From Metallyticus violacea (lineage: Eukaryota; Arthropoda; Insecta; Mantodea; Metallyticidae): 64,000 bases of DNA. The notes under the pieces were generated by a model that saw nothing but the letters and a program-made list of their open reading frames with translations, made no database searches and was not told where the DNA came from. Of this stretch, positions 24,654-35,244 are shown in pieces; the stretch's first letter is position 1, and each line of letters begins with the position of its first letter. The stretch lies in NCBI GenBank assembly GCA_030762175.1, contig CM060835.1, positions 81,277,001-81,341,000 of the forward strand. Reading direction: 5' to 3'. The position numbers and the translations under genes were made by a program.

Positions 24654-25382
24654 CTGTAAATACACACGAGAGTTTGTATCAAACATTTGTTCATAAGCTA
24701 CTGCTTTGTTAGGGAGCAAGGAATAACCTGATATTGCGTATATCTTTCTCTCAACAAGCTACAACAGCAGTCAACCTAAATCTACACATTTTCGAATCCT
24801 CAACACCGTTTAATACATAAAGCACAGTCTTAAACGTGTTGTGTACGCATTTTATATTGCATTAACTGTTCTATTCCCTAGTTTTCTCTAATGCATAATA
24901 TGTTCTGTATTTTATATCATTCAAAGAAACACTTGAGATATATTTTATTATTAACTGGAAAATACATCCATAAACTACTTAACTACTGACTCGCATGTTT
25001 AGAGAGCGATCCCAGTGTTCTCCATATCCACAGCAAAGACGTTCATTTATTACTACCTTTCCTTCAAAACATTAAAAGTTGAGAGCGGGATTTCTCGTGG
25101 CGTGTTTTCTTACATACATACAACGGCGAATATTCTGCAACGTTTCCACGGACGGTTCTTACTCGTCCTCTGCTGAAAAAGACTTAAAAGCAAACGCGGC
25201 TTTTTGGCTGAGACATGGAATGTCGAAATTAATGGGAAAAATGAAACTTATGCTAAATATACCATGAAAATGGCTCTGTAGTGCTAGCATAAATATTTTC
25301 CATGTTCAAAATCATCGCACTTGACGATCAATAGCGTAAGTATTTAATTAAATTAAGTAAGATGCCATATTAAGTTCAATCA

Positions 25383-25585
25383 TTCTTGCCTCGTAGATCC
25401 AATATCGCGGGTTAAGCCCCAGCAAGGGTCAGTCGATGAAAAGAAGTCAAGTTGTGGGTCCGTAGATTCACGGCACGTAAAAGAACCTCAAGCCTGAAAT
25501 AAAGGCCTCTGAGCTAAATTTGTCGGCCTTTTTACGCCTTGAATTAAATAAAACGCTAATGACCTGAGATGTTAAAGAGTGTACG
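25383..25585 (+). mobile_element. SINE family B copy, degenerate
   Basis: It starts in the tRNA-like part near box B (AATATCGCGGGTTAAGCCCC) and continues with TTCACGGCACG, AAAGAACCTCAAGCCTGAAA and GACCTGAGATGTTAAAG. The middle section with GGCGTAAAAATC is deleted. Confidence 0.85.
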
Positions 25586-26484
25586 TAAAGTAGTTGTGTG
25601 CAACATGATCATGTCATGTCCGGTTAGTTGTATTTTGCCTTGTTGGTGGCACCACACGGCAGTGAATGCCTATACTTTCAATCGTACATCTTAAGAATTT
25701 TCGTGTTGTCCCATTTTCGGGAGATGAAAAAAAAAAAGTATCTGCCATGACTTATGACGTATTCCTCGTACAAGGGGTTACTGTCTTGTCCTCTACTCTC
25801 TGGCAACAATTCATTTTAGCACTATCACAATCAGTGTTTCAGCAAATAATAATTGGGAATGTTGGAGTCCAAATTTTCGGTTCTTTACTGATTTTATATC
25901 CAATCCTATACATAAAATGTATTTCTATCATTGGTCGCATCTTAATTCATTTCCATTAAAGTTTCAGTTTTCATCTCAAAACTATTTTCCTCTGTAATTA
26001 AAGTCCGATGTTCAATTTCAAAACAGGGCCGGAATATTGGTTAACATAGACTTTATTACTGTGACTATAGTAAATCATCCTTTTTAACGACTAGGGGTGA
26101 CAAGAATAAAAATCGAGTTGTAAATATCCAATAACTAAATAAAAATTTGGAACCAAAGCTTAAAGTATTCCGTCATTAATTTATTGTAACAGTACGAAAA
26201 CGATCTTAGCATGAGTTGATGCACGTGCAGGTAGCAGGTGTATTGCTAGTACTGATAACCGGATACCCCAATTTCTAGGTCGATGTTTCAATCTGCTCGA
26301 CTTGAAGTTTTAATTGTTTTAAATTGCATGTCACTGTTTTGATTTTCCATTCGATTCAAAACCAACGGAAATTTGATGGTATATGTGGATGTAAAGCGTT
26401 TTTTCTCCGCTCAGTCGGGTTTAGACTGGTTCACATTCCCCTAATCTCTATTTATTTTATTTAAACCCATCTTACGGGGTTGGA

Positions 26485-26580
26485 GGTAGCCGGAGCGCAG
26501 TGCTGCTGTACAAAGGTTCAAATGCGAGGTGCCTTGCGGTTGATCGTCCCAAGGGATCTCAAATTACGTACCTAATCTAA
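26485..26580 (+). mobile_element. Possible tRNA-like SINE head
   Basis: GGTAGCCGGAGCGCAGTG resembles a pol III box A region, and AAAGGTTCAAATGCGAGG a box B, about 30 bp apart. No recognisable body follows. It is weak. Confidence 0.3.
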
Positions 26581-27094
26581 TCTAAAGAGAAATTTTGAAA
26601 AAGCAAATGAAGATATAATTCCCATTACAACGCAAAGCATATTTCAGTGTTTGAAACTTACCCAGGCAGACAAGTGGTTGAAATGATTACTTATTCTACA
26701 GTTGTTACACCTTCTTCATTATTTGAATTGTTGCGATATGTAACATCATTGCTTTCTATCCACCTGTAAAACTAGTACCTAGAGCTGGAGTTAAGTTTTA
26801 ACAAACTTTTCATATGTAACTGTCCTACAACAAACTCTGTACTTTTGTGCTTTAAAACAAAAGACTCATAAAGCTAAAACCAGTTTCATTTTATTCATTA
26901 ATTATTGAACATCCATCAATATTGTCACTTATTAAAATTTTTCTCTTGTTGCACAGTAAGGTCATCTGAACTACAGGGGGAGGGGGTGTGGCCGTCGCAA
27001 AGGAACAAAGGGAGAGTCACCGTGCGCAAGGTTTTTATTTTAATATTTATATTTTCACTGAAAGCATAAAATGTTACTGTATTTAAAACTAATA

Positions 27095-27560
27095 TATGTT
27101 AAGATATGTTGAAAATCATTTCCCTCAACGGCAATCTGCGCTAGGAAATTGCTGTATTTCACCTGACGCTTCTTTCGTAATAACAGGGCGTTTCGGAACA
27201 CGTTGCTTGACATCGAGAGATTCTGTCTCTCGTAACTTTTTAACAAGTTGGCGAACCTGGCAAGGATGTTTTCTCGCCAAGAATCCGTTTTGTACCGTTC
27301 ATAAAAACCAGTTATTCAAGATCAATTTATGTACTGGCATAATTAGCACACAATTTACATACAATTAAAAGTAATGAGTAACCAGGAATTCAACCACTCC
27401 CTCACAAACCTCTGTCAATCTAACTACAAGCTGCTACCTGCACATACATGATGTGGCTTTGATGAATGGCTTCTCCCAGTACGTAGCCGCGCTCTACCGA
27501 ACCGTAACTTAAATAATCTCACTGTATTTACACCCGATTTTAGTCGGTAATGCCCACTGT
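27095..27560 (-). mobile_element. DNA-transposon fragment with transposase N-terminus
   Basis: On the minus strand a frame near 27290-27170 reads HPCQVRQLVKKLRETESLD, then KQRVPKRPVITKE. This is the second half of a paired helix-turn-helix of an IS630/Tc1-type transposase. Upstream on the same strand, the 5' part (TGTGCAGGTAGCAG, GAGGGAGTGGTTG) and the end (27478-27545: CAGTACGTAGCCGCGCTC, then TAAATAATCTCACTGTATTT) match the element at 46430-47390. The DDE part is absent, so the copy is 3'-truncated. Confidence 0.7.
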
Positions 27561-28510
27561 GCTATTTCAGTATGGATGAAAACCTGAGAAACTTCCCTCA
27601 CTGCTTTGAGTACTCTTGTGGACTGAGTTTTGTGCTGCTGTACAAGATAACCCACAGTGTGTAGTAAAGCGGTTAACACTGGCTACCGGAGATCTGTCTT
27701 CCACAGAAATTTTGGAATTATTCCATAACCATGATAATACTGTTGGTTATTCGTGCCTCGAAAGCACGAGGTGAGTTGTTGAAATGCCTGTATAGAACCT
27801 GATAATGCTTTCTTCATTCTTCCTGACTCCAGCTCGTGAAAAAATGTTTATCAGTAAAGAACCTGTTTCCATGATCATTTTGGGCAAGCACTGAAGAAGC
27901 CTCTTTGCTCTTTCATGACTTCCCCACTAAGTTTAGGTGATAGCAGAGATCCCACCAACCACCGATAAGCTTTCATATGGCATCCTGCTTAATGACGTGA
28001 GACATTACATCTGAAGAAAACATTTAGCTCCTGGACCACTGCGTTTGTTTAAAAAGCGAATTTCGTCAAATTTGTTCACGCACCGCTTTGACCACTCTGA
28101 AGTCATTGATGGTTTTCAGTATAATAAAGATGTCTTACTTTTTTATAGTGCGATAAATGAATATGAATGAAAGTTATAGCTGTTTCAGGAAATTGAAGGC
28201 ATTTTTGCCACAGCTGTGAAGGACTTTGTTTTGTTTTACACCTCATTCCATATTTATCAGTTGATATTAGATCAGCCTAAGCATGTTTAGCAGAATATGC
28301 TCATATTGTCATACTTAGTAATAACATTCACGCTCATCAGTGTTAGAGCATCAAATACAATAAATGAAATTTATATAGCAAGACATTAAAAATTAAGTTA
28401 AAAATCTGTACTTCGACCATGTAATATGAAATAAAATGTACATTGCGATTGTTCACTTTTTACAAGACCCGCAGTAAGCAGGTTTAACATTGCTACATGG
28501 TAAGACGAAC

Positions 28511-28709
28511 CTGTGATGGTGGTGTGCGGCCGCCGCACTGTATTGCTGGTAGTGGGAATGCCAGGGATCAGAGCCGGCCTGGGGATGGTACGGGTCCCCG
28601 TAGAGATCTGCCGCCGTGTGGTGTGACGTCACGGTAGCTGCTGCACTGCTCTGATAGTTACTGTTCCAGAAGGAAGGCGGAAAATTCCGCGCCGACATCG
28701 GGCTACTCT
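28511..28709 (-). CDS. vg: vestigial, internal coding exon A
   Basis: Exon of 199 nt. The acceptor CTCTGTTGCAG ends at 28710 and the donor AG|GTTCGT begins at 28510. The first two bases complete a codon (GAG if the previous exon ends in G), giving E-SSPMSARNFPPSFWNSNYQ. The S-P-M-S-x-RNFPPSFWNSNY block is the most diagnostic stretch of insect Vestigial outside its Scalloped-binding domain, directly after which it normally lies. Next come HTAADLYGDPYHP and SDPWHSHY, matching the family's DLYG and DPW-H motifs. The exon ends in Ala and His runs (SAAAAHHHH). Exit phase 2 joins the exon at 24418-24653 in frame. The internal ATG at 28698 is not a likely start, because homology and the acceptor extend upstream of it. 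A 0.9-kb inverted-repeat element begins about 120 bp upstream in the intron. Confidence 0.95.
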
Positions 28710-28933
28710 CTGCAACAGAGAAATTTAATTGTTTCTCAAATGAATTGTTTTCTGTACCTATTTTCTACAAAGTCGCTGGCAAAAATCTGGTATCCATCTC
28801 AAGGCGCTAAAGAGCGATGAATATGCAAACTGCCACCGGCAGTAAACATTAACTTGAATTTACTACCAATCGACGGCTTGCTGCGGCTGAAAGTTCCGAA
28901 CGGTAGCGAAGAAAACCGAACGGTAGATAGTGT

Positions 28934-28971
28934 TAGTAAGGAATTGTGACATTTTTAATGCTTTAATGTTC

Positions 28972-29019
<48 letters not shown>

Positions 29020-29163
29020 GGTAACTAAAACTAACCAAACCTATAAACCAGTACTTAAAACGGGCGTTAAGTACCATTCAAAAAAAAAAAACTATGAAAA
29101 ATTAAGTATTAGTATGGAATTGTGATATTTTTAATGCTTTAATGATTTAATGATCTATTATTA

Positions 29164-29203
<40 letters not shown>

Positions 29204-29467
29204 GGTAACCAAAACTAACCAAACCTATAAACCAGTACTTAAAACGGGCGTTAAGTACCATTCAAAAAAAAAAACTATGAAAAATTAAGTGTTAGTATGG
29301 AATTGTGATATTTTTAATGCTTTAATGATTTAATGTTCTATTATTATTGTTATTATTATTATTATTATTGTTGTTGTTGTTATGGTAACCAAAACTAACC
29401 AAACCTATAAACTAGTAGTAAAAACGGGCGTTAAGCACCATTCAAAAAAAAAAACTATGAAAAATTA
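28934..29467. repeat. Three tandem units of about 180 bp
   Basis: Units start near 28934, 29108 and 29290. Each has GGAATTGTGA-ATTTTTAATG, an ATT microsatellite of different length, AACTAACCAAACCTATAAAC, AAAACGGGCGTTAAG and an A run. The last two motifs equal the 3' end of SINE family A, so each unit carries a SINE-like tail with its A tract. Units are very similar outside the microsatellite. The third has a GTT block (about 29368-29380) at the end of its ATT tract. Confidence 0.93.
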
Positions 29468-29497
29468 GCATTTATTGTATTAACAATTATAAGGATT

Positions 29498-29585
29498 ACA
29501 AAAGAGGGAAAAAGCCTACCTATGGCGATTGAACCCATGTCCTGCGCATTAGTAACACCACGCTCTAACCATGTTAAGTAGCAAG
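29498..29585 (-). mobile_element. tRNA-Ile-like sequence (SINE head or pseudo-tRNA)
   Basis: On the minus strand GGTTAGAGCGTGGTGTTACT, then AATGC, then CATGGGTTCAATCGCC closely follows the D arm, anticodon region and T arm of an insect tRNA-Ile. The acceptor stem does not pair, so I do not call a functional tRNA. Confidence 0.55.
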
Positions 29586-29722
29586 ACTGTGTGCCCTATG
29601 TTATAATTATTTACCTTAAATAATCCCCACTACTAAAATCGTAACCAGTCGGGTTTCTTCGCTACCGTTCGGAATTTCAGCAGCAGCAAACCGTCGGTTG
29701 GTAACGTGAAGTTAAACAGTAT

Positions 29723-31978
29723 AGATGGTATTTGTTCTGCAGTTCTGCTGCTGACCATATCTAATTGCATATAGAGTGCGCTCCTACGGCCAGCAAGTTA
29801 ATGATTCAATCCTTGTGTGTGCATATTGTTTCTCCTCCTTCTCCTCCTTCTCCTCCTCCTCCCCCTCCCCCTCTTTCTCTTCTGTATCTGTTTTTCATAC
29901 TTATCAGATCCCACAATTGCTGCTTCTAAATGGAATATATGAAATATAATTAATTGTAACAAAACAAGAAAATAATTTCAGTTCGCACTTCATTTTCTAA
30001 AAGATTATGGAAAATAACAGAACGAAAAATGAACATACCCCCTTTTGCTATGGCCATTATATGCTTCTCTAGTTTTATTACTTTACACTTCGATATTATT
30101 ACCAGTTCCAATTATTGCAGTGTTTAGAAAGAAGTAAAGCGTTTTCCAACGGTGTGCAACACAAGCGTATCCACCTTAAAGATTTAAAATGTGCAGAAAG
30201 TTTAAACAGGTTTGAGCTTTTTATAACTGGAAGGTGTTTCAGAACATGATTACTGACCCCATCTCCGCCCAAGTTCACATTTCCTTCACTACTCTATTGA
30301 AATGTTCTTTCTTGTTGGTTGTAACGTTCTCTCACCATTTTAATATGTGCATTGCAGTGTTTGACATTGTCACATTGAGATCAACGTCTGTGTTTAACTT
30401 TGGCTTTTTAAGGGGAGTTGAAAAGCAAATTTTTGAACTTTTTGACATTTTTCACAAATTAATTACAATAAATTTCAGACTCATCTGAATTATGTGATAC
30501 AATTTTATTGTAGTATGTAGCTACTAGTACCTTTTTTAATATTTAAAAATACAACCTTATAGATTAAAATGTTTTGAATTTTGAAATTATAGACACCTTT
30601 AGAATCAAAGCGGTTCTAATTTTTGCCGTTCGCTAAAGGAATTTTTGTTTTTCTGTTGGCTATTCTGACGTAAATAGTATAACAGATCCTAAGTATGGTG
30701 CAGGCAAGCATTAGGTTCCGGGTTGGAGTTTTTAACATTTTTTATTTGCTAGTAAATTTTCTCAAAACGATATATGCACCTCTGGAACAAAACTACTGAA
30801 TCGATTGCCCTGACATTTTTCGGGGTGTTTCTAGTCATAACAATGAAGCTACTGAAGCACAATTATTAAGAAAGTTTTTATAACTTAGGAATTATGTAAG
30901 TTTTATATAAAATATTTAACAAAAATGGGCTTCAAATAAAAAAATTATATTTCTTGTTTCAATGATTGAATCACAATTAATCTGCTTCAGTAGACAGATA
31001 AAATTTGTCAAAATCAGTTGTTCAAATGTCGATGTTGCAGTTCTACTGATTCTGCCATGGTACGATCATAAATTTATTAATTTATTATTTATTTGATCCG
31101 TTTCTTAGCTTTTCCTTTGCTTTTCACAATTTTTTAATTCTCCCAGTTTTTTTTTTCAGTATTTATCCACATTACTTAACTAAACCTAACTAACCATAGT
31201 TGGAAAGATTTGGATTCCTTTGCAATGCTTATAATTAAATATTTCATTTTTCATATTGTTGATTTCCTTAATATCCTTCAATTCAATAAAAAGTGACTCT
31301 TTAGGGAAAATTTTTTCTTCAATATTTATAATATTATAAACACCTTATATTTGAAACTACTGATAACATTTTTGAAGATTTACTCCCATATTTTTAATTA
31401 GCTACTGGATTTAATAAAGTGTCTATAAAAAGGATATAATTTAAGGAAGATTTTAAATTTTTGTAAAAGCTATCCATAATACAACCAACCCATTGTTAGC
31501 CATTATTGCTCTCTCATAAGGACACTCTACTTTAAATAGTAATTTATATGGTCTTACAAAAATATCAGGAAGCTTTTGTACTAAAAAGTATTTGAGATAT
31601 TCTTTCTCCTCCTTTTTTTATCTTTATCATTATTATCAGTAATTATAGAAAATGTACGTCTTCGTCAGTGGTCATATTTACTTATCATTTACATTATAAC
31701 CTAATTTATCTATCCAGGCTTATGAATTGTATTTTAAATTGTATTTAGTGATATCATGAAACATTTTACATTCATCTTATCAAATGAATTTGTTTATCAT
31801 AGAGACTACAACACTCATGACTTCTTCTGTATCAATATTCTTATAATTGAAGAGGTAGCTGAAATAACTCATGCTCTACAATACGCTTTGAGAAGATTTG
31901 CACCCAAAATATATAGATCTTAAGTTCATATTAAAGATTAATAGTATTTATTACCTATAATATTAAATTATTGGGCAT
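29723..31978. other. Vestigial upstream intron, nothing recognised
   Basis: No gene seen. There is a CTC/CCT pyrimidine tract at about 29829-29884. The rest is strongly AT-rich. An 84-codon frame at 30234-30488 is not recognised. Confidence 0.5.
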
Positions 31979-32545
31979 GTAAGCTAACCAGGAAGTGTAA
32001 ATCTAGCAAATAATGCAACACTGTACATTGTGTGCCGTATCTCAGAAAACTTTAAAGCTATCAATATGAAATTTGTGAGAGATATTAAAAACTCTATGAA
32101 TTTTAATTCTCTAATGGACATGAAAAGTTGTTTAAAAACTGTAAAATAAAATCTTGTCATAAACTATTAGTGGAATTGGTAGAAATATTTTTCATTTCTT
32201 ATTGCTATTGATTTTTATCAACTAATATTGATATTTATATACTTCTAGTTACCACACTTCACATTTGTATACATTATGTGTGTGAAACTTTTCAACAAGA
32301 TTGGTTCAGCCAATCCTGATAAAAATGCATATTTATGTCAAAAAATTAAGTTATCGGAAATAAGATTTATTTTTGTTTAAAAGCTTTTTATGTGCATTAG
32401 AAAATTAAAATTTACAGAGTATCTTTAGTTAACTATTCTTAATATCTCATAAACATTTCATATTGATAGCTTTATAAGTTTCTGAGATACAGGCAAAATG
32501 TATATGCTGCATTATTTGCTAGATTTACACCAGGTTACCTTAAAA
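31979..32545. mobile_element. Foldback element with about 160-bp inverted arms
   Basis: The left arm (31979-32140) and right arm (32379-32545) are inverted repeats. Shared blocks are GTGTAAATCTAGCAAATAAT, GTATCTCAGAAA, AAAGCTATCAATATGAAAT and TTTTAATT-TCTAATG-ACAT. The loop of about 240 bp has no frame of note. It fits a MITE or foldback transposon; the superfamily is not identifiable. Confidence 0.8.
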
Positions 32546-34469
32546 TTAAAAGAATTGGATCTCCAATCCAGATATAGCTCGTATATTTTAAAAATGAAAA
32601 CGTATATCTTTGGAGAAAGCTTCCTTTCTTGGGAAAACGTTTACTTTACAGATAGGATATCAGATTAATAATAAATTTAATCTTTAACGTGAACAATTAA
32701 AATATTTTTGATAAAATTATCTTACAGGAATACATCATAATGGTGTTAAAATAAAAAATGTTCTATACCTTTTTTCGTTTAAAATTGCTGTAATTTTATT
32801 CTAAATACTTTTGGTAAACAATAAAAGTGGTTTATCACAAAATATACTTGATCACACAGACTTTGTTTCAGTTTAGTGGAATATAAGAAAAATCTGAGAG
32901 TACAACAATATTTTGAGGGAATTCTCACCAAATAACTAAATGTTTTAATAAGTTCTGTCTGTTAGAGTCATTAACACTGTACTTCGGTCGCACATATGCC
33001 TGAATCTTGAATCTTGAATCTTGAATCTGTGCTGCTGGAGATTTTAGGAAATGGGTTATACTGAGACCCTCGGTCTTTTGTTCTACCCCGATCATGCAAA
33101 TGGTTGAATGCAGATGGCTGAAGTCTACAGGTTACAATATTTAACAGCTGAACCTTTAAGGTTTCAGTGACATACTTCTTTGATATTTCTAACCTAATTA
33201 TTCCGAAATTCCGGTCACTAGCTAACATGAGTAAAAAATAATATAATTCTGTTTAACATAAAACACATTTTTCATTGACGTTTTGTTTCCTTGGCAATAA
33301 TGACTTTTGCCCAACTTTTTATGCACTAATTTGCTGTAGGCTGAGGTTAGTCACATTTTTCACGAGTGGGCATGAACCAGAAATAAGTGAGTGTTTCTCA
33401 GCGCCTTCCAGCCAATGTACGGCCTCACTCATCCAATCAGAATGGAACTCAATCGATTCTTTTAAAGCATAGGGCTCAAAAACTAATAACTGATATTTTT
33501 TTTCTCTTACGTTCCTTTTTTTTTTATTTCTATAATCTCTGCTTGGATTCGATTAGTGATCTAGGAAGCCTATGCTCATGCACTAAATTACATGATTTAA
33601 ATGAAATTGTAAATAAAAATATTAAATTTGTAATTTAACTTTAAAATAAATAAATTGACTATGAACTGTTATGATAACCTCGAATGTGCATTTGATTTTA
33701 AGAATTTCTACTCACAGCATGAAATATGCATGATTTATACAAAAAATAGTAGTAAATGGTAATTGTTGTAGTAGTGTTCAGTTTTATTATATTTATTTTA
33801 GATCTCCGCGCGAATCTGTTTGGAATGAAAGCTAATAAATTAGTGCAAGGTTTCAGAAAGATCAAACAGGCAAGCCAAATCATTTAAATGATAGTACTAA
33901 AGGTATCATTCTCGCATTGCAGTTATCTTACCAAATTCCACTCTTGCTTATAATTTTTCTTAGGTAATTTAATTGTGCTTTCAAACTCATGGTAACTGAA
34001 GACTGTTCAACGACTAAGTATAAAAGCTGTATTTCGATGTTTCACTGTCATTTCCTCTGTTACTTGCTGCACATTTCAGGGGAACATATGAAAAGCCATA
34101 CCTATGTTATAATAAATATGGATAGGTAATTTGTGCTGTTTATCGCATTCATACAGGATCTCAAGAAATGTTTACGAAAATTGTGTGTGTGTGAAATAGT
34201 AACAAACACTCAATATGCTGTTAAAGATTGAAAAAAGAAACAAAATGTTAAAAATAAGCCGCTGGTTAGATCCAATGAAATTCCTTCTTCCCCTTTTCAC
34301 ATGTAAATTAGGTAAATGAAAAGCCATTTGAAAGCCTTGGGAAAAGGTGGAAGTGTTTACCTTCAAGGGGTTTTGAATCTGACAACAGTAAAATTAAAGG
34401 AAGTCAGCATTTTTTGTAGGAACTGTTATAAAAATTTTCTTAAAACAAAACATTTTGAACCTAAGCTCT
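32546..34469. other. Vestigial upstream intron, nothing recognised
   Basis: No gene or large repeat. A small perfect array of TTGAATC, about four units, lies at 32999-33028. Confidence 0.5.
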
Positions 34470-34795
34470 AAACTGTTGAATTGACCGCTTGGCGTTCAAC
34501 CAAAGCGGTGAGAAGTGCATTTCTGGGAGATAGAAAAGTGTAGACAGCTACTGCAGTGTTATAAAGAAGTAGGTTGTCGTCCATTCATCCTCTCGACATA
34601 TTTACAGGAATCTTCTTGTATGATGTGAGCGATGAGCAGGCAGAACATTTCCAGCAGGACGCTTCTGAAAACAACACCCTTTACCTTGGGACTAAACTGG
34701 TGTCTCAAACGAGAAAGCGACAAGAGACAATCATTGAAAGGAAAACATTCTTTAAAGTGCCATATGTATTTATATACTTAGATTATAACTTTTGA
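34470..34795 (+). pseudogene. Fragment of a recurrent arthropod repeat protein
   Basis: In broken frames the plus strand reads ELTAWRSTKAV, FLGDRK, YKEVGC and then DVSDEQAEHFQQD. This order (AWRSF, FLGN, a GC segment, then SDEQGERFHQD) recalls a hypothetical protein found in many copies in arthropod genomes and thought to derive from mobile elements. The last motif sits in a 73-codon frame starting at 34574. Frameshifts separate the pieces. Function is unknown. Confidence 0.4.
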
Positions 34796-34863
34796 TTAAT
34801 GGTTCACTAATAATTTAAGTGCTTAGCGATACCACCGTTCATTTGTATTACCTTAACAATTAA

Positions 34864-35244
34864 ATGTCACCTGTCAGAGCGTTTCTTGCCGATAATCGGA
34901 GTTCCTTTACTTTTGAGGATGTGCGCATCTTCACTGTGGAGACGCAAGTCATTCCGACGGTGAAATGGAGGAGAAGCTGGCATACTTTCCGCTTGCCACC
35001 CTCTACAATTGCGAAACTTCAAGAAAGTGGTGTGAAACTTGAAACCTCTCAACAAAACTCAAGTTGCGTTTGGCGAGCTATTTTACTTGACATGAGGAGC
35101 AAAGTATCAGTGAGTAACAAAGTAGTTTTGTATTTCACTGAGAAACACACGGAAGTGATTTTTGAGAAGCGAGGCCGTCATCATGAATGCTTATCAATGA
35201 CCGTGAAATTTGAATCCAAATATAATGGAAAGAGGAAACATTGA
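34864..35244 (+). CDS. Unrecognised 126-codon ORF
   Basis: The longest uninterrupted frame in the window, just downstream of the fragment at 34470-34795. The product is mixed and basic, with no membrane segment and no known motif visible. It could be a decayed continuation of the neighbouring repeat protein, or a chance frame in locally GC-richer DNA. There is no splice or promoter evidence. Confidence 0.2.
   Translation: MSPVRAFLADNRSSFTFEDVRIFTVETQVIPTVKWRRSWHTFRLPPSTIAKLQESGVKLETSQQNSSCVWRAILLDMRSKVSVSNKVVLYFTEKHTEVIFEKRGRHHECLSMTVKFESKYNGKRKH

Larger units (their letters stand above)
24654..28510 (-). other. vg: vestigial intron between exons A and B
   Basis: A 3857-bp intron with GT at 28510-28509 and AG at 24655-24654 on the minus strand. 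It is a phase 2 intron, consistent on both sides. It holds a SINE B fragment and a transposase fossil (listed separately). A 97-codon plus-strand frame at 25666-25959 is not recognised and may be chance. Confidence 0.88.
28833..29722. mobile_element. Inverted-repeat element with internal tandem array
   Basis: Arms at about 28833-28925 and 29643-29722 are inverted repeats of each other. They share TTCTTCGCTACCGTTCGGAA and CAGC(C/A)GCAGCAA(G/A)CCGTCG. Between them sit the three-unit array (28934-29467) and an antisense tRNA-Ile-like segment (29498-29585). No transposase frame is present. It fits a composite or MITE-like foldback insertion in the vg intron, about 120 bp upstream of the exon A acceptor. 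Confidence 0.75.

Noticed and set aside
28453..28698. ATG at 28698 as the start of a free-standing 81-codon gene
   Set aside because: Vestigial homology and a proper acceptor extend upstream of the ATG, and the donor at 28510 interrupts the frame before its end.
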